NCBI GenBank assembly: GCA_013420905.1
Contig: JAAXNY010000010.1
Location: 372,001-436,000, forward strand
Direction of reading: 5' to 3'
Origin: Collybia mongolica
Taxonomy: Eukaryota; Basidiomycota; Agaricomycetes; Agaricales; Clitocybaceae
DNA: 64,000 nucleotides
Shown: in pieces, positions 46,735 through 60,884 of the stretch
Layout: each line of letters starts with the position of its first letter
How positions within the stretch are numbered: position 1 is the stretch's first letter
Notes under the pieces: generated by a model
What the model was told of the DNA's origin: nothing
What the model saw: the letters and a program-made list of their open reading frames with translations, nothing else
Databases searched by the model: none
Program-made: the position numbers and the translations under genes

Positions 46735-49700
46735 CTAGAAGAACGCCATCCAGTTCTGATCGCCCGACGAATTCAGCGCGCCAAGCTCAAAGTTGATGGT
46801 GTCAACAAGTGCCATCTTCGATGTCGGAGGGAGAGGCGAAGGAATGGCAGGTCCGGCGGATGGGAGCACGCCGCCAACCTGGAAACTGCCTGAATAGAGA
46901 TCCGGTAGCACGGGCGTCGCCTGCTGGATGGTTGGAGGGGGACTCCAAAAGTGTGACGGAGGGCAGGGCACCGTCACTGCTACTGAGCATTGGCAAGGTT
47001 TCCTCTGAGGGAATAGAGTCTTCGCGCGCTGGTGGACCTCAACAATACACTGAGCCAAACTCCAATGCGTATAGGTGAAGGAATCCGTCGTTTGCACAGC
47101 GGTCGACGAGGCAAACCCTTGTTCGGTAAACTCCCCTGCTGCCGCGGTGATCGATAGGTTACGATCTGGCTCATGATAGTCGTTAACAACATGTTGGAGG
47201 ACAGTCTGGATCTCCTGCCCATCGACCCAGCGATTGTAAATGTTATTCGCTTTCTCAACCATAGTTTCCAAGATAGGCTAGGGTAATCATGCCGCTGTGA
47301 GTAATCGGCCTTCCTTCGGGCTAACAACCACACTCACAATAACCTGCAAGGCACGCGGGCACATGTCTTTCGCGGAGTTGAACAGCATTCGAGCCCTTTC
47401 CAGCTCCTGGAGCACGGCTGGCGAGAGGCATGTGAACGGCGCCCGGGATACAAGCAGGCACAACGCGACCTGGAAGCGGTGCAGAAGTTAGATTAACTCT
47501 ATCGATGTGTAGGGCAACAATTTACCGCCGCTGAGAAGGCGTTCGACCAATAACCCAAGATCCGTGCAGTCAAATGAGGCTCGCGGTGATACAAATCTTG
47601 CACGGTGGCTATCATGCGTGAAGCGCTCAGGAACACTGCCACGACTGATGGTGCGTATTTATGACGACGGTTGAAGGCCTCCTCGGGGCCGCTCAAAGCC
47701 CGGGTGAAGAACGTACGGTGCAGCTGCAGCAGAACTGAAGTACCGATATGAATACCGCGTTTGTATCAGTAGAGGAATGACGTGTTAACATACCAGCCTC
47801 TAAAGCCGTTGAAAGGGATGCCTTTTGCATGATCAAAGTATGCGATAGCGGAGCCCCACTTCGTAACGGAGTCGGGAAAGCAAAGTCTCGAATCTTGGTG
47901 TCCAACGCGATTACCTTGTTATAGTTAATCGATGGCTCCGAAATAAGATCCAAAACAGGGGCAAGACACTCTAGATAGCACGAATGTTTCCATTCTTGGT
48001 CTGCATCGGAGACCATGAGCGTCAAAGTGAGGTTGGAAGTATGAAAAGACGAACAATAGTGTAAGCTTTCGGATGGGTCGCAGCCATGGTCAGGCACGTA
48101 TGACGGACGCTGGCAGTCCATGTACCGGATCGAAAGCGAGGGTGGGCGACCTAAAGAGAGAGACTTTAATTACACAATGTCAGGGGCATTTCATTTCCAC
48201 GACAAATTAAACCCACAAGCCGTGCATCCAAGTAAAGAAGTTCCCAAAAAAGAGAGCGCCTTTTCTCCACCTCTTCAGGAATGACCTTTGAGTTGCCCCC
48301 ATTGCGATCTGTGCAGGCCATTATAATTAACACGTAGTCCACTTGCTACACATCCACTCCAAACACTCACGAAGTCCGATCTAACGATATACAATGAGCA
48401 TGCGAAACACTGCAAGAAACATCAGAAACAACTCACGCTCTGTGCCAGTTTCGCAGTCAAGCCCATCAATCCCCATGCGTACCCAGCTGCCTTCTTCTTA
48501 TCAGAAAACACCAGCAGATACCATATCTCATAGAAGAGTGCCGTAATAGTCTCCACATTTGTCTCCTCCATTACCGGAATCTCGCACAGCGACGCACGTG
48601 CATACTGATGGTATTGCTCTGCATCAGGGGAGTCTGGTCCGCGTTTGTGCAGATCGACCAGGCACCCTACGGCCAGGATCATGAACAGCAGTGCGAGGCG
48701 ACGGGGAGACAAGTCTTCGACAGGGCTCGTATAACAATGATGCGCAAGGTTCGGGAAGAAGGTCTCGCTTGGATGAGGGTTGTACCTTGGGTGAAACAAA
48801 TTGACGTGAGATAGGGCGACTACACAGGGGGAGCATGCTTACTGCCACAGCGCATTCTGGCGAGCCTGGTCCCAAAGATACTCTGCTTCAGCTCTATCAG
48901 GCAGTTTCCCGCGGATGTAATTCCGCACAGGAAGATTAGGCTCAGGGGACACGTTGTCCGGCAACGGATAACTGTAGCTCAACCGCACAACATCAGAAAA
49001 GAATTGGTCCGTGCACTCGTTCCCAGGTGAATTCTAAAAGAACACGTTAGCCGACGGAGTAGCACATCCCCAATGTATTGGGAAGGACGAACCCGGATGA
49101 CGAGGCCTTTCTGGGCTTCTTCGCTTGAACCTCGGTCCAAGGTGTCCGCGTCCATCTGGGTTTGCTTCAAGTCACGATCGTGACCGTTTTCCAAAGGGGG
49201 CGTGGAACTCTCCGTGCCCACCTGTGTCCCCCCGTAGAGACCCATCGTGCTTTTCACCCCAAGGAGTTCAGTGTGCAGGAGCGGGTGGGGGTCGGCGGAA
49301 TATTGGGCCTGGAGGGCCTCCAACGCCTCCTCTAAGTGCCGGATACGATCACTCATGTCATGGATCTTTGTATGGAGCTGTTCCGTGTTGGCGAGAATGA
49401 ATCGTGTCCCCTTTCCCGATACCAAGACACCTAAGATATCGGTTGTCAATCATGGAGATATATGACAGGGGTACCACGACTCACCTTCGGGACATATCTC
49501 TGCACAACCGCGTTTCTACAAAAACCCATCATTAACGCATGCTTTTGATATGAACACGAGCCTGCGGTTGAACAGGGGTGGTGGGACAATCCTTACCTTG
49601 CATGACGCACAAGGGAAACTGCGATCGCACTATATCCGAATATTTCATAACCAATCAGGGTCACCGAGGACGAAATGGCACACGAACCTTGAGCTTCAGC

Positions 49701-50031
49701 CTGCACACGAAATAGTCGGTCTAGATTCTTTAAAGTATTGACACGCATGAGGTACGCACCTTCTGCATTCGCAGCATGAGAGGGGCGCCTAAAAAATGAC
49801 GCTTTAGCCAACCGCAAAAGGGTCGGAAAGCCTGCCACGACAGACCTTTTTTCCCCCTGGTTTCTTCGGTGCATTTCCTTCAGCGATGAAAATGTGATCC
49901 ACAGGCGCATTCTCTGCGTATCCTTGCTCCTCGGATTCCCGAGGCTTATTCGCGGCCGACTTTCGTGCCCTCTTGAGTGGTCTAGTGTCGTGCAGGTCGT
50001 TGCCCGTCGTATGTGCCACTGACGGGGCCAT
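46735..50031 (-). CDS. Zn2Cys6 fungal-specific transcription factor, copy B
   Basis: Tandem paralogue of copy A with the same architecture. Exon 1 (50031-49846) encodes a basic N-terminus (RPLKRARKSA). Exon 2 (49788-49760) supplies PLSCCECRR and exon 3 (49700-49688, 13 nt) LKLK. Later exons give CDRSFPCASCK and KRGCAEICPEG, completing the six Cys. The coiled-coil is SDRIRHLEEALEALQAQ. The Fungal_trans region has TSPVEDLSPRRLALLFMILA and YAWGLMGLTAKLAQS. The protein ends QNWMAFF. The intron after the 13-nt exon is GT-AG here, unlike in copy A. Several middle boundaries were not fixed, but no stop or frameshift had to be assumed. Function beyond DNA binding is unknown. Confidence 0.8.
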
Positions 50032-52243
50032 GGTTGGGATTGCGTGGAATTCGGAAAAGCTGAAGGTGGTAGGTGGATAGCCTGAGGGCGGAGATCAAGA
50101 ATCGAAAGGCACATAAGTATACTTACGGCGATGGAGATTCTCGATGGGCATACTCGTGACTCCCTGATTACCAAGTTACACGGACTACAAGTGAGGTCAA
50201 CCTAAAATAGTTCCAAGAACAGCGCTTGCCACACCTTTCATTCAGCCATCATTTGATAGCGTTCCCATAAATGATGAGTGTGAGTCCCACGAGGACCAAA
50301 TACGTTCCTGTCCGTCCAATTGTTCCGTCAGCTGACTGCCGACCTTCCAAAAGTTGAAAGTCTTGGAGAAAGAGCCTCGGTAGGTGTAAATAGTTCGATG
50401 CAGAAGACCCAGAGTATGCGCAATTGGGATTGCTTCGCAGCATAACGAGGGCAGTGCGTTGGTCATACGGTGGGAGTAGAAGAACCACGCGATATTTGGT
50501 TGACACGCCACAAAGAATTTGCCACGCCTGTCCCGGCTGCCGATTCCCCTTTTGGAATATAAAATTCCTATTCCAGCTCGCCCTTCACTTCGAAACCTTT
50601 GAGACCCTCCCGAAACGCAACCATTCGCTTCAATTGCTATGGGATAAACCATCGAACCGATAAAAGTTTTACGTGAGTCGCACCCTGTATTTTTACACTC
50701 TTATTTTGAGGGGCTCCTTTACATATACCTGGGCCCCTTGGTGGAAATCGTGAGAGCGCCGCATGCGAGAATTACGGGAAACCCCGCCATGCCGCAATCG
50801 AGATCATACAGCAGCTCGATGCCGCACCACGGGGGTAAGCGAATCTCCCCCATAATAGATAAATTGTACGTCTTTTACTCTTCCACAAGCGATGAAATAC
50901 CCACGACTTGACATCTAAAGAAGAGGGTGCATGCGAGCTGAATAACGCGGAGATTTCTGAAGACACGCCGCCAGGGGTTGGGCACCAACGAGCGTGACTA
51001 TGGACCTCCGCGGGTTTGGATTGTGAGATGAAACTCAAAAAAATGTAGATATATTCCACCCCACAAGACTGCGACCGAAATTTTCCAGGCGGCGGCTTGT
51101 GCGCTTATAGCCGGAGATACATAGGACGTATGACCTCACGAAGTGGTCTCCAGGACCCTGTCAACAACAAAAGTAACAAGGAACACGACCACTCCGGTTT
51201 GACCGCGGCACCCGAATGGGAGGCCGCCGCTTCCGGTATGTATGATTGCAGATCAGCTTGACGTGCACAGCAAATGCGAATGAATATACTTGGCCTTATC
51301 GTGATTAATTTTGAGTCAGGAGCCATTGCGTCGGCATCGCTGTGTATCGAGTTTTCGCATCTCTCTTGCTACCAACCAATTCGAACGCGCCGACAATCAA
51401 ACGCGAGCTTCGAAGGCGTCAACACTAGACCAGGGGGATATATCGAAGCCGGCCATTGCATCACAAACTTAAACTACCCTCAGATTGTTGTCAACGTCAA
51501 TAGAAATATGTCCCTTGACACTCAGGGCAGTCATAATGAAAACAGCATCTATATATAGTTCATAAAATTTCACTCGTTACGTTGAAGTTGGTCCCTTATT
51601 TCACTATCGGGCCACTCTGAAGAGCGCTTCATGACCACAGACTGAACATCTGTCACCTACTCAGGGAAGAAGACAAGCAAACGTCCATGTTTCCTACCAG
51701 ACTTGCAGCGAAAAAGATGACATCTTCTATATTACCTACACAGATATTAGCTGGCAAGAAGACCCCCAGTTTATTGACGTTTTGACCCTAGAATGGTTGT
51801 GATCATCACTACACAAGCCAAAACGAACATATACCTTCTTATCATCACTGTTTACGCAGCAGAAAATGATCATGACGAGCATTAAAATAAACTCGATCCG
51901 TTGGTATCGGCCATATGCCCTTATGAAGGATATCCAACTTGGTTGTGGTAGACGGCAAGACCAAAGAGAAAAATTCGGTGGACGTTGACGGATGCTGGAC
52001 AGTTCGATCTGCAAGTGAGGTATAAAAATCATTAAGAAGACCAGAAGAGGACGCAGAAATATCGAATTCAGGGCCGGCCACAAATATAAGGGTCCTCCAA
52101 TTTCCCATGATCAGGAGCGCCGGGCAACGCGGTACCTGAAATCAAACAAGCCTCGTCTCCCACTGCCCAAGTACACCCAAGTACTAACGCTTACCAGCTC
52201 TTTAGCCCGCGAGGCAAGTTGTGAACCCCCAAAGTTGATAATA
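50032..52243. other. Divergent intergenic region
   Basis: 2.2 kb between copy B (-) and the sterol isomerase (+). Short minus frames at 50249-50506 (ending with a hydrophobic YLVLVGLTLIIYGN) and 51845-52108 might be exons of small genes, but I found no family match and no consistent exon chain. The rest holds nothing I recognise. Confidence 0.4.
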
Positions 52244-54843
<2,600 letters not shown>

Positions 54844-55030
54844 ATGAGACCCATACTCTCTACCAAGCACACTTCTGTTATTTCCCTTCTTCAAGAAGGT
54901 TATACCCTGTGTCAAATTGAGGATAAATCTGGTATGGGCAAGTCTACCATTGGTAGAATCAAGAGAGAGATTGATAGGAACTGTACTTTACAGTCCCCCA
55001 CATGTCCTTGTGGACTCCGCATGGACTGCA
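54844..55030 (+). pseudogene. Tc1/mariner-type transposase N-terminal scrap
   Basis: The first ~48 codons read as a helix-turn-helix (LSTKHTSVISLLQEGYTLCQ, then KSGMGKSTIGRIKREID). This is the first DNA-binding domain of Tc1-like transposases of these fungi. The frame then runs into a GACTCC-rich short repeat (55010-55110), and no catalytic domain follows before the repeat element at 55300. It is a truncated 5' fragment. Confidence 0.65.
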
Positions 55031-55110
55031 AAAGTCTGTGCAGACTCCACACAGACTCTGCAAGGACAGCACAAAGTCCACATGGACTCTGCATGGACTC
55101 CGCACGGACT
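55010..55110. repeat. GGACTC/AGACTC short-motif cluster
   Basis: About nine ggactc or agactc words with spacers such as cgcat, tgcat and cacac. It is similar to the cluster at 9945-10140, and again directly follows transposase-derived sequence. Confidence 0.6.
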
Positions 55111-55299
55111 CACTTACTTTCTTCTATTATAGAGTACTTACTTACTCTTTTACTTACTGACAATGTACATAATTGATAGAATAAAAACATATATTATTAC
55201 TGAATATAATACATGGATGATAAATATAATTTAATATAGGCAGGGGCCCCTACCCCCGCCCTCCCGTTGTCCTTTTGTTGGCCCCTGCAACATTGTCAG

Positions 55300-56252
55300 C
55301 AGCGCTTCTTGATCTTTTACCACCACCATCCAACTGTGGGAATTTGTCCCTCCTGCACTAGGTTGTCCCTAAACTACCTAACACCTCATCCCTAATCGAC
55401 ATCACCTTTCATCAGACCACTCTTTCGGCCTGGGCCACCATCCTTTTATACCATATCCAAATTTTTAACTTATCAGAGCTGATCCTGACTATCTGCAGGG
55501 TCATCTCATCTTGCCTGTACTGGGGGCTTCACTAATCCATTCACATCCACCTCATCAACTACCAGGCCACACGAGGACACCACAACTCTAGTACTCTGCT
55601 TTGCGCAGATCCTTAGGGAGCGTCACCGCCAACATTCTCGACGATTTATTCGTACTTGCTTAACCACTACACCCAAATACAAAAGGAGGAAGGGGTCTGG
55701 CCCCTGATCAGCTACTGTCCCTGCACAGAGCACACCTCTTGGGGAGAATGCCACTTTATCGACCAATGGTGGGATTTGGTGGCCTCATTTTGAGGGGAGT
55801 CATTGCTTTGGGAGAGCAGTGTGGAACAGGGGGGAAAGTAATAGGGGGGATTCAGGAGAGGGGGAGCAGGTTTGAGGTATGGGTCATTCATTTAGTTTGG
55901 ACATTTATCTTTGACACTGGGGGGGAGTAATGGGTTTCCAGGGCACCCTGAAAATACCAGGGGGAGAGTGGAACGGGGTACCAATGTGAAGGGAGGGGAC
56001 CATGCCCTGATAAGCAAAGGCAAACCTTTAAGGCGTTGGGAGGTTCAGACATGGTACAGTACAATACTGTTGGACTGCAGGTATCCTCAGTCTAGACCCA
56101 TAATATGACCTGGAGAGCAACTTAGTGTACAGCTCCACCCTGATGGCTCATTACAGATTACTTAGTGGTAATAGGTGTTTATGCCCGCATGTAGCTGGGT
56201 CAAACCCACATGCGCTTAATATTATTATATGATCCAAAAAAAAAAAAAAAAA
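55300..56252 (+). mobile_element. Dispersed ~0.95 kb repeat, copy 2, ending in poly(A)
   Basis: Reverse-complement match of 2100-3046. It starts near agcgcttcttgatctttt and ends in a 17-A run (56236-56252). Differences from copy 1 are scattered point changes and a few indels; the frames at 55739-55930 and 55911-56108 are nearly the same as in copy 1. No protein family was recognised. The A-tail and lack of terminal repeats suggest a retroposon. Confidence 0.65.
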
Positions 56253-56354
56253 GATAGTAGTAATGAGGGGGAAGAGGATGGGGACCAGGAGGGTGAGGAC
56301 CAGGAGGATGAGGACCAGGAAGATGAGGAAGGGAATGAATCAGAAGCCTACTAA
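56253..56354 (+). pseudogene. Acidic C-terminal coding scrap after the poly(A) element
   Basis: Right after the A-run an open frame reads SSNEGEEDGDQEGEDQEDED and on to a stop at ~56354. It contains a 15-bp unit (gatgaggaccaggag, D/G-x-D-Q-E) repeated about 3.4 times. Acidic tails like this occur at the ends of basidiomycete transposases and other nuclear proteins. It may be the 3' end of a gene that the retroposon interrupted or truncated. Confidence 0.35.
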
Positions 56355-56579
56355 TCATTAGAATATTGTTAAATGTTGAATCACACAAATTTAAACATCT
56401 ATAAGAGGATGAAATATCTAATTATAAATGAGTGCATTTCAACCTTTCAATGGATGAGAAGTTAGTACTACTTTCATCCAAAAACAATCCAGTAAAATGA
56501 TGAAAAAGAGGATGAATTTAAGTGAGGAAAATGGGATGAATTTGAACATATGATTTTCATCTCTCATAAAATGCCAGTA

Positions 56580-56790
56580 TTTTTGCCCTTAATAGTATGA
56601 AATTCATCCCTCATGTAAGACTCACAAGGGTGTTATTATTGCCCTTATTAGTATGAAATCCATCCCTCATATAAGACTTGCAAGGGTGTTATTCTCACCC
56701 CTTATTAGCATGAAATTTATCCTTTATGAAAAGTTAGTATAGCACCCTTGATAGTAAGAAATTCATCCCATGAGGGTGAATTATGAGGGG
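56580..56790. repeat. Three diverged ~68 bp tandem units
   Basis: The words agtatgaaattcatccctcat, cacaagggtgttatt and gcccttatt recur in order near 56596, 56655 and 56706, with a looser fourth near 56750. Confidence 0.6.
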
Positions 56791-57949
56791 TATGTATACA
56801 GACAAATTTTGCATGAAATTCATCCATCAAATTATACCTTAAAGGGGGTTTTCCCTCCATTTTTCCCCCTACAGGGGGTGTGTTTTCAAACATCTTTGAG
56901 ATGAAATTGTTTACATTTTAGGATTGTTAATTGAATGAATTTCATATTTTTAATGTATTATTTCTCTTATTTAAGAGGATGAAACACAGGGTTGAATTTC
57001 ATCTATTCTCAGTTTCACAGTGTGGAACAGTTTTTTGAGCTACTGTAACATGGGCTTTGCAGAGCCACCCAGAGTTTGGAAATCAAAAGTGAAAGACTAA
57101 TTTTATCTTTTGGAACAGAATGAGTAATGCCATCATTTGTTTTATATTATGGCTTCTGTGAACTTGAAATAATGATAATATGATTGACCTTCTGTTCTAA
57201 CAACCAATCAAGTATATGCTGTTTCATCACTATTCTCCTTGCTTTCTAAAGCCTATTTTTCTGTTGGAAAAATGGAATGTTGGATTAGCTAAAAGAAATA
57301 AATGAAACCATAACTCCAAGCTAACCTAGTCGATTTGCCCAGATAATCATGAAAAGTGTGTCCTGGAATTTTTGCCTAGCCTGAGCAATAATACTCTCAT
57401 GCTTGGCTTTGTGCTTTTGACTATAAGGAAAATTGTCAGATTAAATTGACCTTGAAAAGAGAGACAAACCTTTTTGGAAAGAAATTTTTGAGCTTGAACT
57501 TTATGCTTGAGACAGTAGATGTGGTTGACAAAGAATTAATATCCATTAGATATTCAGAAAATGCCTTTTGTACTGCATCTGTAACACTGCTGCACTGCAG
57601 AGACTGTTGGTAGAGAAGGATTGTGGCAGAAACAGCTTCAACAGAGAACTTGTGTCCTTGGTTACAAATTATGATGAGATGTTCTGCAATAATAGAAAGG
57701 GCTTGAAGATTATGAGATGCTGAAAAATTGGGAAGCAAAGAGATGACAAACCACATTGGTAATTCATTGGTTGAACATCAAGAGGAGATGAAAGATGTTC
57801 AAGCTATTGAAGGGCATGTAGAATTTTGAATAGATTGGAATGATTCAGAAACTGGTGCAACAAACCAGCCTTGATAAGGACTGAGTGACTTCATCTCTTG
57901 ACAATATCTGTAGTTGATAAATAACAAGTAGAATTGTAGAAGAGCACAA
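56791..57949. other. CpG-poor stretch with no recognised gene
   Basis: The best frame is 106 codons on the minus strand (57436-57756), helical in look but without a motif I recognise. Probably repeat-derived. Confidence 0.35.
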
Positions 57950-59440
57950 AAGCTAGATCTATGGCCACTCACTTCCTACAGCCCACATTGAGCCATGAGA
58001 TGGGCTTATTACAGACACAGAAAAGCACAGTCACTCACTCTCTGCAGCATACATCAAGCCATGGGGTCAACAGAAAAGCACAGCCACTCACATCCTACAA
58101 CATACATCAAGCCATGAGATGCATTTATAGAGATACAGAGAAGACATCTGCTTACAAGCTGCAGCACACAAAAAGCCATGAGATGGGCTCATATAAATCC
58201 AGAGAAGCACAGCCACTCACAGGCTGCAGCACACATCAAGCCATGAGTCAGGCTTATAGAGACAGAAAAGCACAGCCACTTACATCCTGCAGCCCACATC
58301 AAGCCATAAGTGGGGCTCAAGGATACAGAAAAGCATAGCCACTCACAAGCTAGAGCATACATCAAGCTATGATATAGGCTCATAAATACAGAAAAGCATA
58401 GCCACTCACAAGCTGCAGTATACATCAAGCCATGAGATGGATTTATGAATGCAAGGAAGCACAACTACTCACTTCCTACAGCATGCATCAAACTATGAGG
58501 TAGGCTTATGGATATATAAAAAAACAACTACTCACATGCTGCAGCAAAAATCAGACCAAGGTCAACTTATGGATACAGAGAAGCACAGCCACTCACTTCC
58601 TGCAGCAATATATCATGCCATAAGATGGGCTCATGAATTCTGAAATAAAAATAAAAACAGCTACCCACATACTGCAGCATACATTAAGTCATGAGATAGG
58701 TTTATAGATGTGGCAAAGCATAGCCACTCACTTCCTGTACACATATAAAGCCATGAGATAGGCTCATGAATACAGAGAAGTACAACTACTCACAAGCTGC
58801 AGCACATATCAAGCCATGAAATATGTTATGGGTTCAGAGAAGCACAGTCACTTACAAGCTGCAGCATACATCAAGTCACAAGATCAGTCTATGGGTACAG
58901 AGCAGCACAGCCACTTACATACTACAACCAACATCAAGCCATGAGGTGAGATCATAAATACAGGGAAGCACAGCTACTTACAGGCTGCAACATATGTCAA
59001 GCTATGAGATAAGTTCTTGGATACAGAGAAGTAACAACTACTCACATCCTGCAGCATACATCAAGCCATGAGATGGATTTATAGATGCAGAGAAGCACAA
59101 TCACTTACATCCTGTTGCACATGTTATATCAAGCAATGAGATAGGTTTGTACAAATACAGAGAAGCATAACCACTCACAAGCTGCAGCACACATCAAGCT
59201 ATGAGATGCACTCATGGATTTAAAAAGAACAGCCACTTACATACTACAGCACACATCAAGCCATAAGATAGGTTCTCAGATACAGAGAAGTACAGCTACT
59301 CACTTCCTGCAGCATATGCCAAACCATGAGATGGGCTCATATATACAAAGAAATACAACCACTCACAAGCTGCAGCATACATCAAGCCATGAGTTGGGTT
59401 ATCAATACAAAAAAAGCATAACTACTCACATCCTAATCAA
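57950..59440. repeat. ~62 bp minisatellite, about 24 copies
   Basis: The unit is roughly: agaagcacagccactcac, then aagctgcagcacacatcaag, then ccatgagatgggctcatagatacag. Anchors (actcac...tgcagc) lie near 57965, 58034, 58084, 58153, 58213, 58275, 58339, 58402, 58466, 58529 and 58589, continuing to ~59420. Copies vary between ~50 and 70 bp and are diverged by point changes. The unit is not a multiple of three, so reading frames rotate and coding is unlikely. The array ends ~190 bp from the 3' end of the GTPase gene. Confidence 0.9.
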
Positions 59441-59627
59441 GCCATTATACCTACAATGAGATGTATTTGATATCAGCTCAGAAAACACTTACCCACTGTT
59501 GCACCCATTAGTAGAATAGGCTTAAATTTCTACTAGAAGAGTATGACCACTCACAGTCTGTAATATGCATCAAGCACATATTTTATCAGTTGTCTCCCAC
59601 TACTTGCTTGCTGACTCTAGGTGTCCT

Positions 59628-60884
59628 TTAGTGTACCACAGATAGCAACATTGCTCTGATATTACTAACCACATAATATGGAAAATAGTTCATAACTTTT
59701 CTGAACATAGTGATATAGGACATCCTCTCTGTTTTGGTCTTCCAGGCCTCCTTTAAACCCCATCTAATATGATATTAATTAGCATCATAACCCATCTGCA
59801 TACAAGGCACTCACCCAAGTGAGTATTTTATTGCCAACTCCAAATTATTTTGCTGTGTTGAAACAAAGACTGCTTGCAGAATGTCACTGTCAAAGACTGT
59901 TACTGTACTTTCCACCAGCTCCAGACATTGCTGGTCTGGCTTGTTTAAATCTTATATAGATATTAGAGTTTTTCTTCAAACAGATCACAACATTTACTGA
60001 CCTTGCAGGTATACATAACTCTGGGGAGGATATCTCATCTTCTGCAGCTCCAAATGTGTATTCTTTAAATTTTTCTGCACATACTCCAGTGCATTCTCTG
60101 TTGCCTTTTTGAAGCTATAACCTTGGTCCTCCAATGTAATTATAGCTTTGACCTCAAGTGCCTCACACTTTGTAAACACAGCAATGAGAGGAACTGTTTG
60201 ATTGATCAGAATGTCATTTAAGGAGTTAATATCACATTTACCCTTGCCTGTGCCCACCCAAGAAAAGAACTGCTTTTCAGCATATGTGATAGGACGATCA
60301 TCATCCATTGGAATGCAATACCTTGCAAAAATATTTGATTACCTCGTGCACACTCCCATGGGTAAATTGAGTTGACATACCAGATAATATGAATCTGGTC
60401 ACAGAGTTTCGTTGCCTTTGAGCGAGCCAACACAAAATCATTCACTTTTTTCAGTTCATTGGCACCACCAGCCTCAAATCCTCGAGAATCATGGAATATG
60501 AAAGTAGGATTGCTTCGAAAAACCATCTCGTTCTCGATGTCATGAAGCCCACGCTGCACTACAGTTAGTCATTTGTCACGGAGTACCATATCAACAACCA
60601 ACATGTGTGCTGGGTTCAACTTTTGATATGTTGATCTGTAGTGTGGTTTGCATGTGAATTTGGATGTGTAGTGCCAAGTCCATTCTACTAACTTTTTGTC
60701 CATCCTTGGTGTAGATCTCAGGATCATCGGTTGTGTTACAGATTTTCTTGAGGATAGTTGTCTTGCCCGCATTGGCTCTGCCAATGATGAGAACGCGGAA
60801 TCGCCCAGCTCGCCTTTTCAAATCCGCACGCCTTTCTTCAACTGCCTGCATGTCGACGGTTGCCGGGGCTTGCGAGATATTCAA
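59628..60884 (-). CDS. P-loop GTPase of the agaricomycete G-domain family
   Basis: Predicted GTP-binding protein of a family expanded in mushrooms and often labelled G-domain or AIG1-like; its cellular role is unknown. Seven exons: 60884-60693, 60635-60603, 60553-60381, 60321-60242, 60193-60002, 59935-59815 and 59763-59628. They give 308 aa in phase. G1 is GRANAGKTT, G3 is HDSRGFEAGG and the G4-like word is FTKCE. Other family words are FRVLIIG, PEIYTKDG, RGLHDIENEMVF, IHIIWYCIPMDDDRP and FVSTQQNNLELAIKY. The last two exons were joined by intuition from family order. The 5' exons have normal CpG, while the 3' exons lie in the CpG-poor block next to the minisatellite. Confidence 0.8.

Noticed and set aside
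57436..57756. 106-codon minus-strand frame upstream of the minisatellite
   Set aside because: Helical appearance only. No family word or exon chain could be established.
57961..58338. 125-codon frame through the minisatellite as a repeat protein
   Set aside because: The unit is ~62 bp and of variable length, so the frame rotates between copies. No start context or conserved peptide repeat.
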